This document shows positions 28,481 to 37,614 of a stretch of DNA of 64,000 nt, piece after piece. Source of the DNA: Bacteriovoracaceae bacterium (GTDB taxonomy: Bacteria; Bdellovibrionota; Bacteriovoracia; Bacteriovoracales; Bacteriovoracaceae); NCBI GenBank assembly GCA_013141065.1, contig JABFRR010000007.1, positions 1 to 64,000 on the forward strand. The letters are read 5' to 3'. A program made the translations under genes and the position numbers. The notes below the pieces were generated by a model. It did no database searches and had not been told where the DNA came from. It saw only the letters and a program-made list of their open reading frames with translations. Position 1 is the stretch's first letter. Each line of letters starts with the position of its first letter.

Positions 28481-29290
28481 ATGAAAAAATATTTAATTGA
28501 AGGAACACATGAAATAGATCGCTTAGCTTTTCAAAACAAAATTGACGTTTATGATCTTAAGACAGAGTTGGCAAGTTTCAATTGGAAATTTGACGATAAG
28601 GTTTTAGATGCTGGATGTGGTAGCGGAAACTTAACACAAGAATTAATTCAAATGGGAATTCAAAAAATTGACGGAATTGATATGAGTTCTGAACGAGTAG
28701 CCTTTGCCAGAGAAAGATTTAGCTCTAATAAAAATGTTAATATTTATAAAGCCAACCTAGAGGCAACAGGGCTGGAGAAAAGTTCGTATGATAAGATTAT
28801 ATGCCGTTATGTTTTTGAACATATCACTGAGCCTATAGAAATTTTCTCTGAACTTATTTCACTTATAAAGGATAAAGGGAAAATTTATATAATAAATTTT
28901 GATGATATATTTTTTGGTTTTTATACAAAAAATCATGTATTAAATAAAAAACTTATTCATTTAAAATCCAAACTTCCACAAGATTTTGAGATTGGTCGAA
29001 AAATCCCACAGCTCTTGGCCAGTTTAGGTTTGGTAGATATTAAATGGAATGCAGAGACTTATTTTTTTAAAGAACAACGTCTAGAATTAGAAATTACCAA
29101 TACAAAAATGAGACTGGAACAAGGGCGTTCAACTTTATCCAAGTATTTTGATTCATTATCTGATTATGATAAATTTTGTGAAGAATATCTAGAAGAGATG
29201 AAGGATCCTAATAATGTTCTTTATGCCAATAAGTTTTTAATTTCAGCTGAAAAATCATTAATAGGAAAAATTTTAAGTTTAAGTAAGTAA
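28481..29290 (+). CDS. Class I SAM-dependent methyltransferase
   Basis: This 269-residue protein has motif I VLDAGCGSGNLTQEL (about residues 41-55), an acidic residue ending strand 2 (IDGIDMSSERVAFA) and motif IV CRYVFEHITEPIEIF, the layout of small-molecule or lipid methyltransferases (Methyltransf_11/25). The C-terminal half is a helical cap. GAGGAG lies just before ATG 28481. It is a single gene ending at a bidirectional terminator. The substrate is unknown. Confidence 0.85.
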   Translation: MKKYLIEGTHEIDRLAFQNKIDVYDLKTELASFNWKFDDKVLDAGCGSGNLTQELIQMGIQKIDGIDMSSERVAFARERFSSNKNVNIYKANLEATGLEKSSYDKIICRYVFEHITEPIEIFSELISLIKDKGKIYIINFDDIFFGFYTKNHVLNKKLIHLKSKLPQDFEIGRKIPQLLASLGLVDIKWNAETYFFKEQRLELEITNTKMRLEQGRSTLSKYFDSLSDYDKFCEEYLEEMKDPNNVLYANKFLISAEKSLIGKILSLSK

Positions 29291-29316
29291 TTTTAAGGCC
29301 ATTTCTGGCCTTAAAA
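29291..29316. terminator. Bidirectional terminator between convergent genes
   Basis: TTTTAAGGCC (29291-29300) pairs perfectly with GGCCTTAAAA (29307-29316) around a 6-base loop, with A/T tracts on both sides. It separates the methyltransferase gene on the plus strand from the GST gene on the minus strand and can serve both. Confidence 0.8.
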
Positions 29317-29319
29317 TAT

Positions 29320-29934
29320 TTATGATTTTCTTAATTCGGTATATTTTTGAAAAGCAGGTCTGTCGCTTAAGCCTTTAAGCCAAGAATCGATGTTTTTATA
29401 CTCTGTTAAATTAATTCCCAGCATTGGAGCAATGCTAATAACAGTGGTGGTGTTTAAATCGGCCAGTGAAAAAGTTCTGCCATTTAAAAAGGCTTTATTT
29501 TCTAAAGCATCGTTGAGAACTTTGAAATAAACTGGAAGTTTTTCCATGTTTTCATCAATAACAGCTTGTGATCTTTTTTCATCAGGCATGAACATCTTCT
29601 GAATGAAAATTTGAATAATTGGATCTTGAACTTCCGAGCTGGCCCAAAAACTCCATTGATATGAAAGAGCACGTTCTTCTGGACTGGTGCCCAAGAGTTC
29701 AGGTTTATATTTGTCTGCAATATAAAAGTTAATCGCCATTGATTCAAAAAGTTTTACATTTCCATCTACTAGTGCCGGAACTTTTCCGTTGGGATTAATG
29801 CCTAGAAATGCTGGGGATTTATGTTCTTTAGTTCTCATGTCGACATTTTTATTTTCATATGGGACACCGGCTTCTTCTAGACACCAAAGACATCTTCCTG
29901 CACTTGAACGAGCAGGTCCGTAAAGAGTAATCAT
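29320..29934 (-). CDS. Glutathione S-transferase family protein
   Basis: This 204-residue protein has an N-terminal thioredoxin-like domain (ITLYGPARSSAGRCLWCLEE, with a Ser/Cys active-site region) and the cis-Pro and ES motif (NGKVPALVDGNVKLFESMAI, about residues 49-68) that bind glutathione. The C-terminal helical domain contains FLNGRTFSLADL, the N-capping box common to GSTs. Its role is probably conjugation or peroxide detoxification. It stands alone, convergent to the methyltransferase. Confidence 0.9.
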   Translation of the reverse strand: MITLYGPARSSAGRCLWCLEEAGVPYENKNVDMRTKEHKSPAFLGINPNGKVPALVDGNVKLFESMAINFYIADKYKPELLGTSPEERALSYQWSFWASSEVQDPIIQIFIQKMFMPDEKRSQAVIDENMEKLPVYFKVLNDALENKAFLNGRTFSLADLNTTTVISIAPMLGINLTEYKNIDSWLKGLSDRPAFQKYTELRKS

Positions 29935-29988
29935 AAATAATTCCTGGGTTAAAGTTTTTTTGAATCTTATCAGATGGGCCTAGGCTAT

Positions 29989-30780
29989 TCAAATTAATTG
30001 GGCGCAATAGTGAATTGCTGGATAACTTGCACACCACACAAAGAAGAATCGATTAAGTCCAAAAATAAGAAAATTTGAAAAATGAAAGAGTCCACCGGCA
30101 ACTAGATAAAAAATGGTAATGTTTGGATGAGTTAGGACGAGTGGAAAGGATAGTTCAAAAAAAATGACACAAAATCCTAAAAGTTTTGAAATATTTTGGT
30201 CTCGGGTGTAATTGATAAGTATAAGTGGAGCTTGATAACTGGGAGAAGATATAAAACCCTTTAAGGCTGTCCCATCTCGCCATTTTCGCTCTTTAATTTT
30301 AATCAGCCCGGCCAGAAAGTAGGAACTAATAACTTGTAAACTAATATACCATAGTGCTGCTTTTGCTAATATTGGATGAATAAACCCCACGCTCAAGCAA
30401 AGCAGTAAGATCAAGCTTAAGTAATCACTTCCTCCATTAAATGAGCCACGAAAGCGGATTGTTATTAAAAAAGTAATGAAAAAAAGTACAAGGAGAAAGA
30501 AAAATTGAAAAACGGGCCAGAAAGGAAAAACAATTAAGAGGAAACTTAACAAAAAACGTAGGCTCAACATGTCTAAAAAATACTTATCCGACATTATCCA
30601 ATCGAGAAATTTTTTGAGCAATTGAGGAAGATAATAGTATTCCTTTTTAACTTCACTCCATTTCCAAATTCCATTTTCCGAAAAGCTCTCTTTGATTTTA
30701 AAAAACTCTAAGGTTTGGAGCAAGAGTGAAAAACCAATAAGTTTTGAAACTAAAAGTAAAACAGTTGAAGCCTCATTCAT
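29989..30780 (-). CDS. HTTM-like multi-pass membrane protein
   Basis: This 263-residue, very hydrophobic protein has six or more transmembrane helices. The segment FRGSFNGGSDYLSLILLLCL and the later SYFLAGLIKIKERKWRDGTAL resemble the HTTM (horizontally transferred transmembrane) domain related to vitamin K-dependent gamma-carboxylase, in which the loop after the AG-K motif is conserved. The catalytic carboxylase region is absent. It overlaps the 30773 gene by eight bases, so both products are probably made together and may form a complex. Confidence 0.6.
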   Translation of the reverse strand: MNEASTVLLLVSKLIGFSLLLQTLEFFKIKESFSENGIWKWSEVKKEYYYLPQLLKKFLDWIMSDKYFLDMLSLRFLLSFLLIVFPFWPVFQFFFLLVLFFITFLITIRFRGSFNGGSDYLSLILLLCLSVGFIHPILAKAALWYISLQVISSYFLAGLIKIKERKWRDGTALKGFISSPSYQAPLILINYTRDQNISKLLGFCVIFFELSFPLVLTHPNITIFYLVAGGLFHFSNFLIFGLNRFFFVWCASYPAIHYCAQLI

Positions 30781-31231
30781 ATTCTTCTCCTATGTTGGAG
30801 AGTAAACTGTAGAGTGGTGAAACCATGATGTCTTCTAAAGGCTTGGCTTCCAAGTTCGAGCTCGCGAGTTTAAATTGATAGAAGCCACCTTCATGGAATT
30901 TTCTAATTAGGGCGTAGTGAATAAAATTTTTAGTAATTTTATAACTTAAAGTCTCTTCGAATGGGAGCTTTGCGTCGTGATGTTCAATGTCATCAATTAA
31001 AGTTTGAATATGAGATTGAGCTGCTAAAATAAGATTGCCTTGGGGATTGATAAAGAAATGCGCCAATTTCGGGGAAGGAGCTTGGTAGAGTGGGATCCAA
31101 TCACTAAATGTTTCAGATTCGTTTTTTTTGAATCTATAAAAAAAGAGCCTTGTTTCTTCAAAATCATCATAAAATTTCCAAGACGGGATCAAGGGTTTTA
31201 TTAAATTTAAAAATGGTGAATCTATACCCAC
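30773..31231 (-). CDS. Hypothetical partner of the HTTM-like protein
   Basis: This 152-residue soluble protein is not one I recognise. It is rich in aromatics and His (PLYQAPSPKLAHFFINPQGN; HEGGFYQFKL). It starts with GTG at 31231. The 3' end overlaps the start of the HTTM gene, which points to translational coupling. Soluble small ORFs next to HTTM genes are common, but I cannot name a function. Confidence 0.55.
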   Translation of the reverse strand: MGIDSPFLNLIKPLIPSWKFYDDFEETRLFFYRFKKNESETFSDWIPLYQAPSPKLAHFFINPQGNLILAAQSHIQTLIDDIEHHDAKLPFEETLSYKITKNFIHYALIRKFHEGGFYQFKLASSNLEAKPLEDIMVSPLYSLLSNIGEEYE

Positions 31232-31352
31232 TGTGGTTTTTTAAATAATGAGAAAAATACTAATAAAACTAGATATAAAAGTACGAATAGAAAGAATATA
31301 ATTAAATTCATCACATAATTATAACCTGATAATAAGTAGAAAAAAAATATTT

Positions 31353-32138
31353 ATGAAGTATTCAAACAGATTTTTAATTAAGTTTATGTATCTAGGATTT
31401 CGTTATCACGGCATTCAAAAGCAAACAAGCCTCATAAGTATACAAAGTCAATTTGAGACCATTTTAGATTCGTTGGTAAATGGATCCAAATATAAAATGC
31501 GCTTTTCAAGCCGTACGGATGCAAAGGTTTCGAGCCTAGAGAGTTATGTCCTATTAATGTTTGATAATGATATTTCATCCGAAATAACAACAAGTAAATT
31601 ATGTACGGTATTCGCCAATCTTCCTGCTGATATAAAAGTCTTAAACATTGAAGTCGTTAACTCTGATTATTCACTCCAAAAAAATATCTTAACAAAAACT
31701 TATCACTATTCTTTTAGCTTTGGTGGAGTTGCAAATCATCCTTTTTTAGCACCTCATGTTACTCATATTAGGGAAAATCTTGATATAGAATTAATGATTG
31801 AAGGTGCTAAAAAATTTGTAGGACTTCATGATTTTAGTAATTATGCCTATCGGCCCAAAAACACCGCTTTAGTCAATCGATCGATCAATTCCTCAGAAAT
31901 AGAATTAGCGAGTTCCCATTTTTATTTTGGATCGAAAGAAGTGTTTATTTTTAAAGTGAACAGCACTGGTTTTTTAAGAGGTCAAATTCGATTAATGATG
32001 GGGGCCTTATTTAGATTGGGCTTACATGAAATCACGCTCATCCAACTTGAAGAATCCCTTCATATCAAAGATGATAAATTTGTTAAGTGGTTGGCACCTG
32101 CAACAGGTTTATTACTGACAAGTACCAAACTTAAATAG
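31353..32138 (+). CDS. truA: tRNA pseudouridine synthase A-like protein
   Basis: This 261-residue protein has the TruA fold in order: LGFRYHGIQKQ at the N-terminus, the catalytic-Asp motif FSSRTDAKVSS (about residues 51-61; Asp in RTDA), and KTYHYSFSF and LHDFSNYAYRP (the substrate-positioning region). The C-terminal FLRGQIRLMMGALFRLG matches the second conserved Arg helix. TruA isomerises U38-U40 of tRNA anticodon arms. The sequence is somewhat divergent (for example VSS in place of VHA), so it could be a paralog with a shifted target. Confidence 0.85.
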   Translation: MKYSNRFLIKFMYLGFRYHGIQKQTSLISIQSQFETILDSLVNGSKYKMRFSSRTDAKVSSLESYVLLMFDNDISSEITTSKLCTVFANLPADIKVLNIEVVNSDYSLQKNILTKTYHYSFSFGGVANHPFLAPHVTHIRENLDIELMIEGAKKFVGLHDFSNYAYRPKNTALVNRSINSSEIELASSHFYFGSKEVFIFKVNSTGFLRGQIRLMMGALFRLGLHEITLIQLEESLHIKDDKFVKWLAPATGLLLTSTKLK

Positions 32139-32250
32139 TCTACAATAGATGACCTTTTAAAATACTTTCAACATTTTTTTCCCTATTTAAGATTATTTCA
32201 AAAAATGAATTAAAATTAGACTTTAGAGATTTTATCAAAGGATTATTTTA

Positions 32251-32931
32251 ATGAATTTTATTATTAGTTTAATCGTAATCTTTTCATCTGAAATGGCATT
32301 TTCTTCAGAAGCGATTGGTTTTTACTCAGGTGGAAAATTAAAAGATGGAGTTTCTATTTTGGATAGTGGAATCAATATTCACAAGTTGTTTCTCTCAAGA
32401 AAAAGATTTTTTGGAACGCAAGAAATTCAAGACGTCATTAGTGATTCCGCTGACTTTGTCAGGCAAGAATACCCTCAAGCAGAATTAATTCAAATTGGAG
32501 ATATTGCCAATAAAGATGGAGGAATATGTAAGGGGCATTCTAGTCATCAAAATGGATTGGATGCAGATATTGTTTATTTAACTAAAAATGGTCGACTACA
32601 ATCTCAAGATGCACCTTATTGGGAAGAAGAATTTGTAAAAAATAATACGGTATCTAGTAATTTTCATGTGGAACGAAACTTTTCACTTTTTAAATTCTTA
32701 ATTATAAACAAATCAGTGAATAGAATATTTGTAGATGCAGCAATAAAAAAAGAATTTTGTAGTTTTGCCAAGAAAAATAATTTGATGAGTGACGTTGAGA
32801 CTGTAGAAACTCTTAGACGCATTAGAGTTGAAAAGTTACATAGTACGCATTTTCATATGCGTATTAATTGCCCTGCAACTGATTTGACTTGTAAACCACA
32901 AGCAGAAGTGCCAATCGGATCAGGTTGTTAG
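32251..32931 (+). CDS. mepA: Penicillin-insensitive murein endopeptidase-like protein (MepA, M74)
   Basis: This 226-residue exported protein has a signal peptide of about 19 residues. It contains the LAS-metallopeptidase zinc motifs of MepA: IGDIANKDGGICKGHSSHQNGLDADI (first His and Asp ligands, about residues 90-115) and KLHSTHFHMRINCP near the C-terminus (HxH ligand). MepA cleaves D-Ala-meso-DAP cross-links in peptidoglycan in the periplasm. In predatory bacteria such enzymes are often used on self or prey wall; that role is inference. Cys residues near the C-terminus may form disulfides. Confidence 0.9.
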   Translation: MNFIISLIVIFSSEMAFSSEAIGFYSGGKLKDGVSILDSGINIHKLFLSRKRFFGTQEIQDVISDSADFVRQEYPQAELIQIGDIANKDGGICKGHSSHQNGLDADIVYLTKNGRLQSQDAPYWEEEFVKNNTVSSNFHVERNFSLFKFLIINKSVNRIFVDAAIKKEFCSFAKKNNLMSDVETVETLRRIRVEKLHSTHFHMRINCPATDLTCKPQAEVPIGSGC

Positions 32932-33509
32932 TAAGCGCAGTCGTGGAATTTACCGTCAATTGGGCCTTGAATTTTCTTTAGTTGGCCATTTTCAAAATGT
33001 AAGAAAAGATTTTGATCTAGTCCAACATTAAATCCTTCTTCACTGTAAAGAGTGATTCCATTTTTTTTCTCGAATTTGGTAAATTTAGTGCCTTTTATGT
33101 AAGGTGAAACTTCAATCAAGTGATCTTCTTCTTGATCATCTTCCTGATAGAGAAGATATTGAGGAACTTCATTTTCACTTGTTTCCTTGTAAAAAAAACG
33201 AAATCTATAAATGACACCATCTATATTTTTATGTGTGTTAACAAATCGAGAAGAAACTGATTTGATTTTTTTAACTTCATTAATATCTGAATAAAGTTTC
33301 TGGGCATCGCCACATTGAGAGGTGAAAGGAGTTATCACCCTTGAGTCAATTTGAGCTCTAGATTCATCCTTTTCATATGCACTCACCATTTTCATTGTAC
33401 CAGGTATGACATCGATTTCCGGCTTGGACTCCATATGAATAATTATTCTAGCCAAAATTAAAATACCTAAAATGAGAAAGCCTAGAATTTTCTTTTTATT
33501 TTTTTTCAA
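32928..33509 (-). CDS. Membrane-anchored hypothetical protein
   Basis: This 193-residue protein has a single N-terminal transmembrane anchor (IILGFLILGILILARIII region after KKNKK) and a periplasmic beta-rich domain (VIYRFRFFYKE, YLLYQEDDQEEDHLIEVSPYIKG). It has two Cys, one near the end (HDCAY). I do not recognise the family. It is 3 bases downstream of the 33513 gene on the same strand and is likely co-transcribed; it overlaps the convergent mepA stop by four bases. Confidence 0.65.
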   Translation of the reverse strand: MKKNKKKILGFLILGILILARIIIHMESKPEIDVIPGTMKMVSAYEKDESRAQIDSRVITPFTSQCGDAQKLYSDINEVKKIKSVSSRFVNTHKNIDGVIYRFRFFYKETSENEVPQYLLYQEDDQEEDHLIEVSPYIKGTKFTKFEKKNGITLYSEEGFNVGLDQNLFLHFENGQLKKIQGPIDGKFHDCAY

Positions 33510-33512
33510 GAC

Positions 33513-34760
33513 TTAGTACCAGCGTTTACATTTAGTGAGTCGTTTTGTGACTTCACCCCATCGAGCTTCAATAATATCGTTTGGATGACTTGAAAGTAGG
33601 TCGTTACTTATTCGATTCCAAAGTGTTCCAAGGTCAATACTTACACCTGCTCGGTAATTTACAGGACATGCTTTTTGAAGTTCTGTTTTATCACCTTTAT
33701 TGCTATAAACTGATTCAGCATAAGACAAAATCACTGCGTCTCCACTTTGAGTCTGGCGAGCTTCTGAATATGACTGTTTAAACTTTAGAAACATTTCTTT
33801 TAGGGCAGCATCTCTTGCCGGTGTCGAAAATGCATCAAACTTTTGATAATCCATGCACTCGTTGTTTGATTTTTCAAGATAGGCAATGGCTTCATTGACG
33901 TAACCAATTCGGGCCTGAGCTTCCTGACAAACTGATTTAAAAAGTCGATTCAGTCTCTCTCCTGTTGACTCTGACGAAGTCGCAACAGTCTTTCGAACCA
34001 TGGTAAAAAATGCATTTTCACCTAATGAAGTTGCAAGTTCGAATTGTTCCATTGAAGGACCAAGTTCTTGCGGAATTGATTCTAAATTTGATGCTAAATG
34101 TTCGGGCCATCTAAATTTTCTAAATCCCCATGGATCACTTGGAGCATTTTCGAATTCTCGCTCGCGGCGTCTTAATAATTCACCACGTTTTTCTTGGTTT
34201 GCTTGTGTTGAGTAAATAACATCGAACGTGCCTACGGGATTTATGTCTTTAATGTTGTAAGCATGACGAATGAATTTTTTAAAACGCGCTTTAATTTTAT
34301 AGGTAAATATTGTACCAGGAGCAATTTTTTTAATTGCAGTTGGAAATGTATCAAATCGTGTTAAATTTTCTGTACCGACGCTTGATCCAATTTCAGTTAT
34401 GAGGGCAACTAATCTTTTATTTTCAGGGCCAGCGCCGTCAAATTTATTTGTTCGGTTGTTTAGTGATTTGCTGGCCTCTCTTGAACCAGATGGATTTGTA
34501 ATAGCAAAAGGGAGTTTATTTTCAAAAGCAAATATCGCTCTTAAGGCATAGGCCGTGTCAGCACAGTCAGTATTTATTCCATAATATGGTGAGGAAACAA
34601 AAGTGAACATGTTTTCTTTTACGGCCGGACTTTGCATCCATGCACTAAATTTTTGTTCATACTCAAGACTCCATGATTGGGTGTCTTCCCAAACTGCAGC
34701 TTGGATATTGATTGATGAGAAAGTTAGGGCTAAACTGAGAACTATTAGGACGTGTTTCAT
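33513..34760 (-). CDS. Large secreted protein, possible papain-like cysteine peptidase
   Basis: This 415-residue protein has a signal peptide (MKHVLIVLSLALTFSSINIQA). Early in the mature part, YGINTDCADTAYALRAIFAFENKLPF resembles the Cys-containing helix of NlpC/P60 or transglutaminase-like peptidases, and a His/Asp later (NIKDINPVGTFDVIY, or the earlier FIRHAYN) could complete the site. The rest is helical, with paired Cys near the C-terminus. The assignment to a peptidase is inference from this pattern only. The downstream neighbour is a membrane-anchored protein with unknown role. Confidence 0.55.
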   Translation of the reverse strand: MKHVLIVLSLALTFSSINIQAAVWEDTQSWSLEYEQKFSAWMQSPAVKENMFTFVSSPYYGINTDCADTAYALRAIFAFENKLPFAITNPSGSREASKSLNNRTNKFDGAGPENKRLVALITEIGSSVGTENLTRFDTFPTAIKKIAPGTIFTYKIKARFKKFIRHAYNIKDINPVGTFDVIYSTQANQEKRGELLRRREREFENAPSDPWGFRKFRWPEHLASNLESIPQELGPSMEQFELATSLGENAFFTMVRKTVATSSESTGERLNRLFKSVCQEAQARIGYVNEAIAYLEKSNNECMDYQKFDAFSTPARDAALKEMFLKFKQSYSEARQTQSGDAVILSYAESVYSNKGDKTELQKACPVNYRAGVSIDLGTLWNRISNDLLSSHPNDIIEARWGEVTKRLTKCKRWY

Positions 34761-34886
34761 TTATTGAGTCTCCATAGTAAGTAGCAGGGCTCATGCGTTC
34801 TAGACACAATGAATCGAAAAGTCAAAAGAAACAATCAGATTTTGCATTGATAAAGTTGATTTTTATTGGAAAGAATTGAAAAAGAC

Positions 34887-35459
34887 ATGAAAAAAATTTT
34901 AATCTCTGGATTTATGCCCTTTGATCAAGACTTACACAATCCTTCTGCAAATTGGATCAAATGGTTTTTAGATGAAGAGAAGGTAAAGGTCCAAGAAGGC
35001 CTTTTAAAGGGTGTTATTCTTCCCGTTACATTTGAAGGCGCATTTAACGAATTAAAGCTTCATATCGACAGTTTTAAGCCTGAGGTCATCATCATGACAG
35101 GGCTTGCTAAAAATCGCACCGAACTCAGTTTAGAGCGCATTGGAATTAATTGGGTTGATTTTCGCATACCTGACAATGTGGGAATGCTAGTGAAAGCTCA
35201 AAAGATTGATTCACTCGGGCCTGACGGACTTTTTACAACAATTCCAATTGATTTACTTTTAAGCATAGATCCTGCGCTAAAAATTTCAACGAGTGCTGGA
35301 GAATACGTGTGTAATGAGCTTCTCTATAGGACTCTTTATTATTTGCAGGATACAAACACTCAAGTAACTTTTTTTCACCTTCCAGGCGAAGAAAATTATA
35401 AAGAAAATTATAATAATATTTTCATCAGACTAAAAAATCTTGTGAGAGCAAACGAATGA
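34887..35459 (+). CDS. pcp: Pyroglutamyl-peptidase I-like protein (C15)
   Basis: This protein of about 190 residues begins KKILISGFMPFDQDLHNPSA, the conserved start of C15 peptidases. The catalytic triad can be seen: Glu in LSLERIGIN, Cys in STSAGEYVCNELLYRTL and His in TFFHLPGE. The enzyme removes N-terminal pyroglutamate from peptides in the cytosol. ATG 34887 is used; a TTG at 34866 would add seven residues. It overlaps the next gene's start by four bases (ATGA). Confidence 0.88.
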   Translation: MKKILISGFMPFDQDLHNPSANWIKWFLDEEKVKVQEGLLKGVILPVTFEGAFNELKLHIDSFKPEVIIMTGLAKNRTELSLERIGINWVDFRIPDNVGMLVKAQKIDSLGPDGLFTTIPIDLLLSIDPALKISTSAGEYVCNELLYRTLYYLQDTNTQVTFFHLPGEENYKENYNNIFIRLKNLVRANE

Positions 35460-36088
35460 AATTTTACTTAATAATTTTGGTTTTTATGTCCTGTTTTAAA
35501 CTTTACGCTGCCGTGGAAATAAATTCTTTTAAAAGTACTTCATGGGATAATTCTTGGAATAATGTGATTAATAAAACTTTAGATGATGAACAATATGTTC
35601 ACATGTTAGATGAGCCCCTAGATGAATCAGACCTCAAGGAGCTTAATTGTTTGGGTTTTAATCAATCGACTACAAGCCGCGAAGAAAAAAAAGATTTTTG
35701 GCTGGTCTTTTTTTCTGCACTCACTAGGGCCGAAAGTGCTTTTAATCCAAAAGCACGAGCAAAGGCTCCCAAAGGGGGGCAGGGCAATTATGGACTTTTA
35801 CAATTTAATAAAGGCACTGCGAGAGATCGTTGCGGTATTATAAGTATACAAGAATTACTGGAACCAAATTCTCAGTTGAGCTGTGGAGTGCATTTACTTA
35901 GTTGGCAGCTAAAAGGAGCTCCATTAAAAAATGGCAAACTGCTTCGACCTGATTTAAAAAAACAACTCTTTGGGAAATATATATTACTTTGGGGCCCACT
36001 AAGACAAAACGATAAAGCTGGCAGAAAATTACTAGTGTCTTGGTTTAAGGATCATCTTAATCAACTATCCTTTTGTAAGCGTGTGTAA
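35456..36088 (+). CDS. Lytic transglycosylase (SLT domain), exported
   Basis: This 210-residue protein has a signal peptide or anchor of about 19 residues ending LYAAVE. The SLT/goose-lysozyme catalytic region is ALTRAESAFNPKARAKAPKGG, with the Glu of the ES motif (about residue 93), followed by YGLLQFNKGTARDRC, the GLMQ-like motif. Four Cys may form disulfides. It cleaves the MurNAc-GlcNAc bond in the periplasm and is coupled to the pcp gene. The peptide and glycan specificities together fit wall recycling or prey digestion; the latter is inference. Confidence 0.87.
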   Translation: MKFYLIILVFMSCFKLYAAVEINSFKSTSWDNSWNNVINKTLDDEQYVHMLDEPLDESDLKELNCLGFNQSTTSREEKKDFWLVFFSALTRAESAFNPKARAKAPKGGQGNYGLLQFNKGTARDRCGIISIQELLEPNSQLSCGVHLLSWQLKGAPLKNGKLLRPDLKKQLFGKYILLWGPLRQNDKAGRKLLVSWFKDHLNQLSFCKRV

Positions 36089-36154
36089 ATAGATTAATAA
36101 GGGAGTAATTTACCCGCTACATTTTACAAAAATAGCAGGATAGAATTTTCTGAT

Positions 36155-37603
36155 ATGAAGAAAATCATCTTTTTGGTCTTATCTTTAATTCTTTTTCAGT
36201 CCACAATTTTCGCTCAGGAAATTCATGCGACATCTCTTGAGAAGTCAGTTCAAAATTTTAAAGTAGAAGTAGATCAAAAATTATCGACTATTCGGGATGA
36301 GTTGGCCCTGAAAAGATATCCACAAGCGCATTTTATCAAAAGTATTCAATTTCAACTCAACGATTTGCAATTTACGACGATTCAGGATTTCAAAGCGGCC
36401 GAAGACATATTAAATAACTTAGTTAAAGGTATCTCTTCTCAATCAATGATATATAAAGATAATAAAAAAATCGTGGTAGATAATGAAAGAGTTCCACTTT
36501 TGAGTCTAAAAAAATTAAAGAATGAATTTGTTAAAAATAGACAACAAACATTAATTGGTAAAAAAAATAATCTGAAAGTCGAACATGCACTTTTTAGTCT
36601 AGCTAGTTTCAAAAGCTTTTGGTCTCTTGGGCAAAAATCTCCTCTGTACCGACCATTTATCATACTCACTGTAGTCATTGCATTGATCAGTTTTTTCTTC
36701 AAAGCGGAATCCAGTAAAAAGCCTAAAGTTAAAGCTAAAGCACAACTTCCAACACCAATGTTAAAGAATGAAGCTGTAAGCTCAAGTAAAATGTTGGGAG
36801 AATTATTAATTCCAGTCTGTGAAATTAACTCAAAAGGTTTCATTGTTTATGAAAATAATTCTTTTGTCAGGACTTTTGGTAAGCAAAAAGAGTGGAGTAC
36901 TTTCTTAGAGCAAAATTTTAAAGTCGACAATGAATTTAAAGGTAACCCTCAAGCATACAAATATTTAAGAAACCAAAACCATAATTACTTCATTACTTTA
37001 TCCGCTCATAATAGTGTTGGTACAAAAATTGTGATAATGCAAAAATTCGAAAAGGCACAAGTCACACAAACAGCGCAAGCGAAAACTCAAAATCGCCCAA
37101 AAGCTGTTATTGAAAATTATTCAACATTAGATCTACTGGAAAATAGTTTTGCTAGGATGAATAGTTTTAGAACAGGAGCAACTATTGCAGTTGACGAAAA
37201 AAATCTAAACGAGAAAGTGACACTCAAGTTAAACAAAGAAACGACTCAAAGATTTTTTGATCATTATTCTCGTATTATTGCGGAAGTTGCAAAACTTAAA
37301 TCTTGCAAAGAAGAGATTCTTGTTACTTACTCAAGAGACGAAGGATTTTTTGTAATAAGCGCTCTTATACCTCACGCGACACTTATAAAAGAAGACCTAA
37401 CCAAGGCGATCCTCTCGGGTGGGAAGAAAAGTAATCTTCAAGATGGGCTTAATGAATTTAATCAACTTTTAGGTGGAGTGAAATCTAAGGTTTCTCTAAA
37501 AAACGTTAGTAAACCAAATTTTAAAGGTTTATCGATTCAAGTGAGAATCAATGACGAAGTTAGATTAAGTCATGTTAATACTTCAAATTCAGCCAATGTT
37601 TAA
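36155..37603 (+). CDS. Hypothetical membrane protein with periplasmic coiled coil
   Basis: This 482-residue protein has a signal peptide (MKKIIFLVLSLILFQSTIFA), a periplasmic helical region of about 140 residues, one transmembrane helix (FIILTVVIALISFFF, about residues 169-183) and a cytoplasmic part of about 300 residues. The cytoplasmic part has a PAS-like stretch (CEINSKGFIVYENNSFVRTFG) and a C-terminal region with strands and helices (EILVTYSRDEGFFVISALIPH) that could be a degenerate signalling domain. No kinase box is intact. I do not recognise the family. Confidence 0.6.
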   Translation: MKKIIFLVLSLILFQSTIFAQEIHATSLEKSVQNFKVEVDQKLSTIRDELALKRYPQAHFIKSIQFQLNDLQFTTIQDFKAAEDILNNLVKGISSQSMIYKDNKKIVVDNERVPLLSLKKLKNEFVKNRQQTLIGKKNNLKVEHALFSLASFKSFWSLGQKSPLYRPFIILTVVIALISFFFKAESSKKPKVKAKAQLPTPMLKNEAVSSSKMLGELLIPVCEINSKGFIVYENNSFVRTFGKQKEWSTFLEQNFKVDNEFKGNPQAYKYLRNQNHNYFITLSAHNSVGTKIVIMQKFEKAQVTQTAQAKTQNRPKAVIENYSTLDLLENSFARMNSFRTGATIAVDEKNLNEKVTLKLNKETTQRFFDHYSRIIAEVAKLKSCKEEILVTYSRDEGFFVISALIPHATLIKEDLTKAILSGGKKSNLQDGLNEFNQLLGGVKSKVSLKNVSKPNFKGLSIQVRINDEVRLSHVNTSNSANV

Positions 37604-37614
37604 TTTATTATTTA

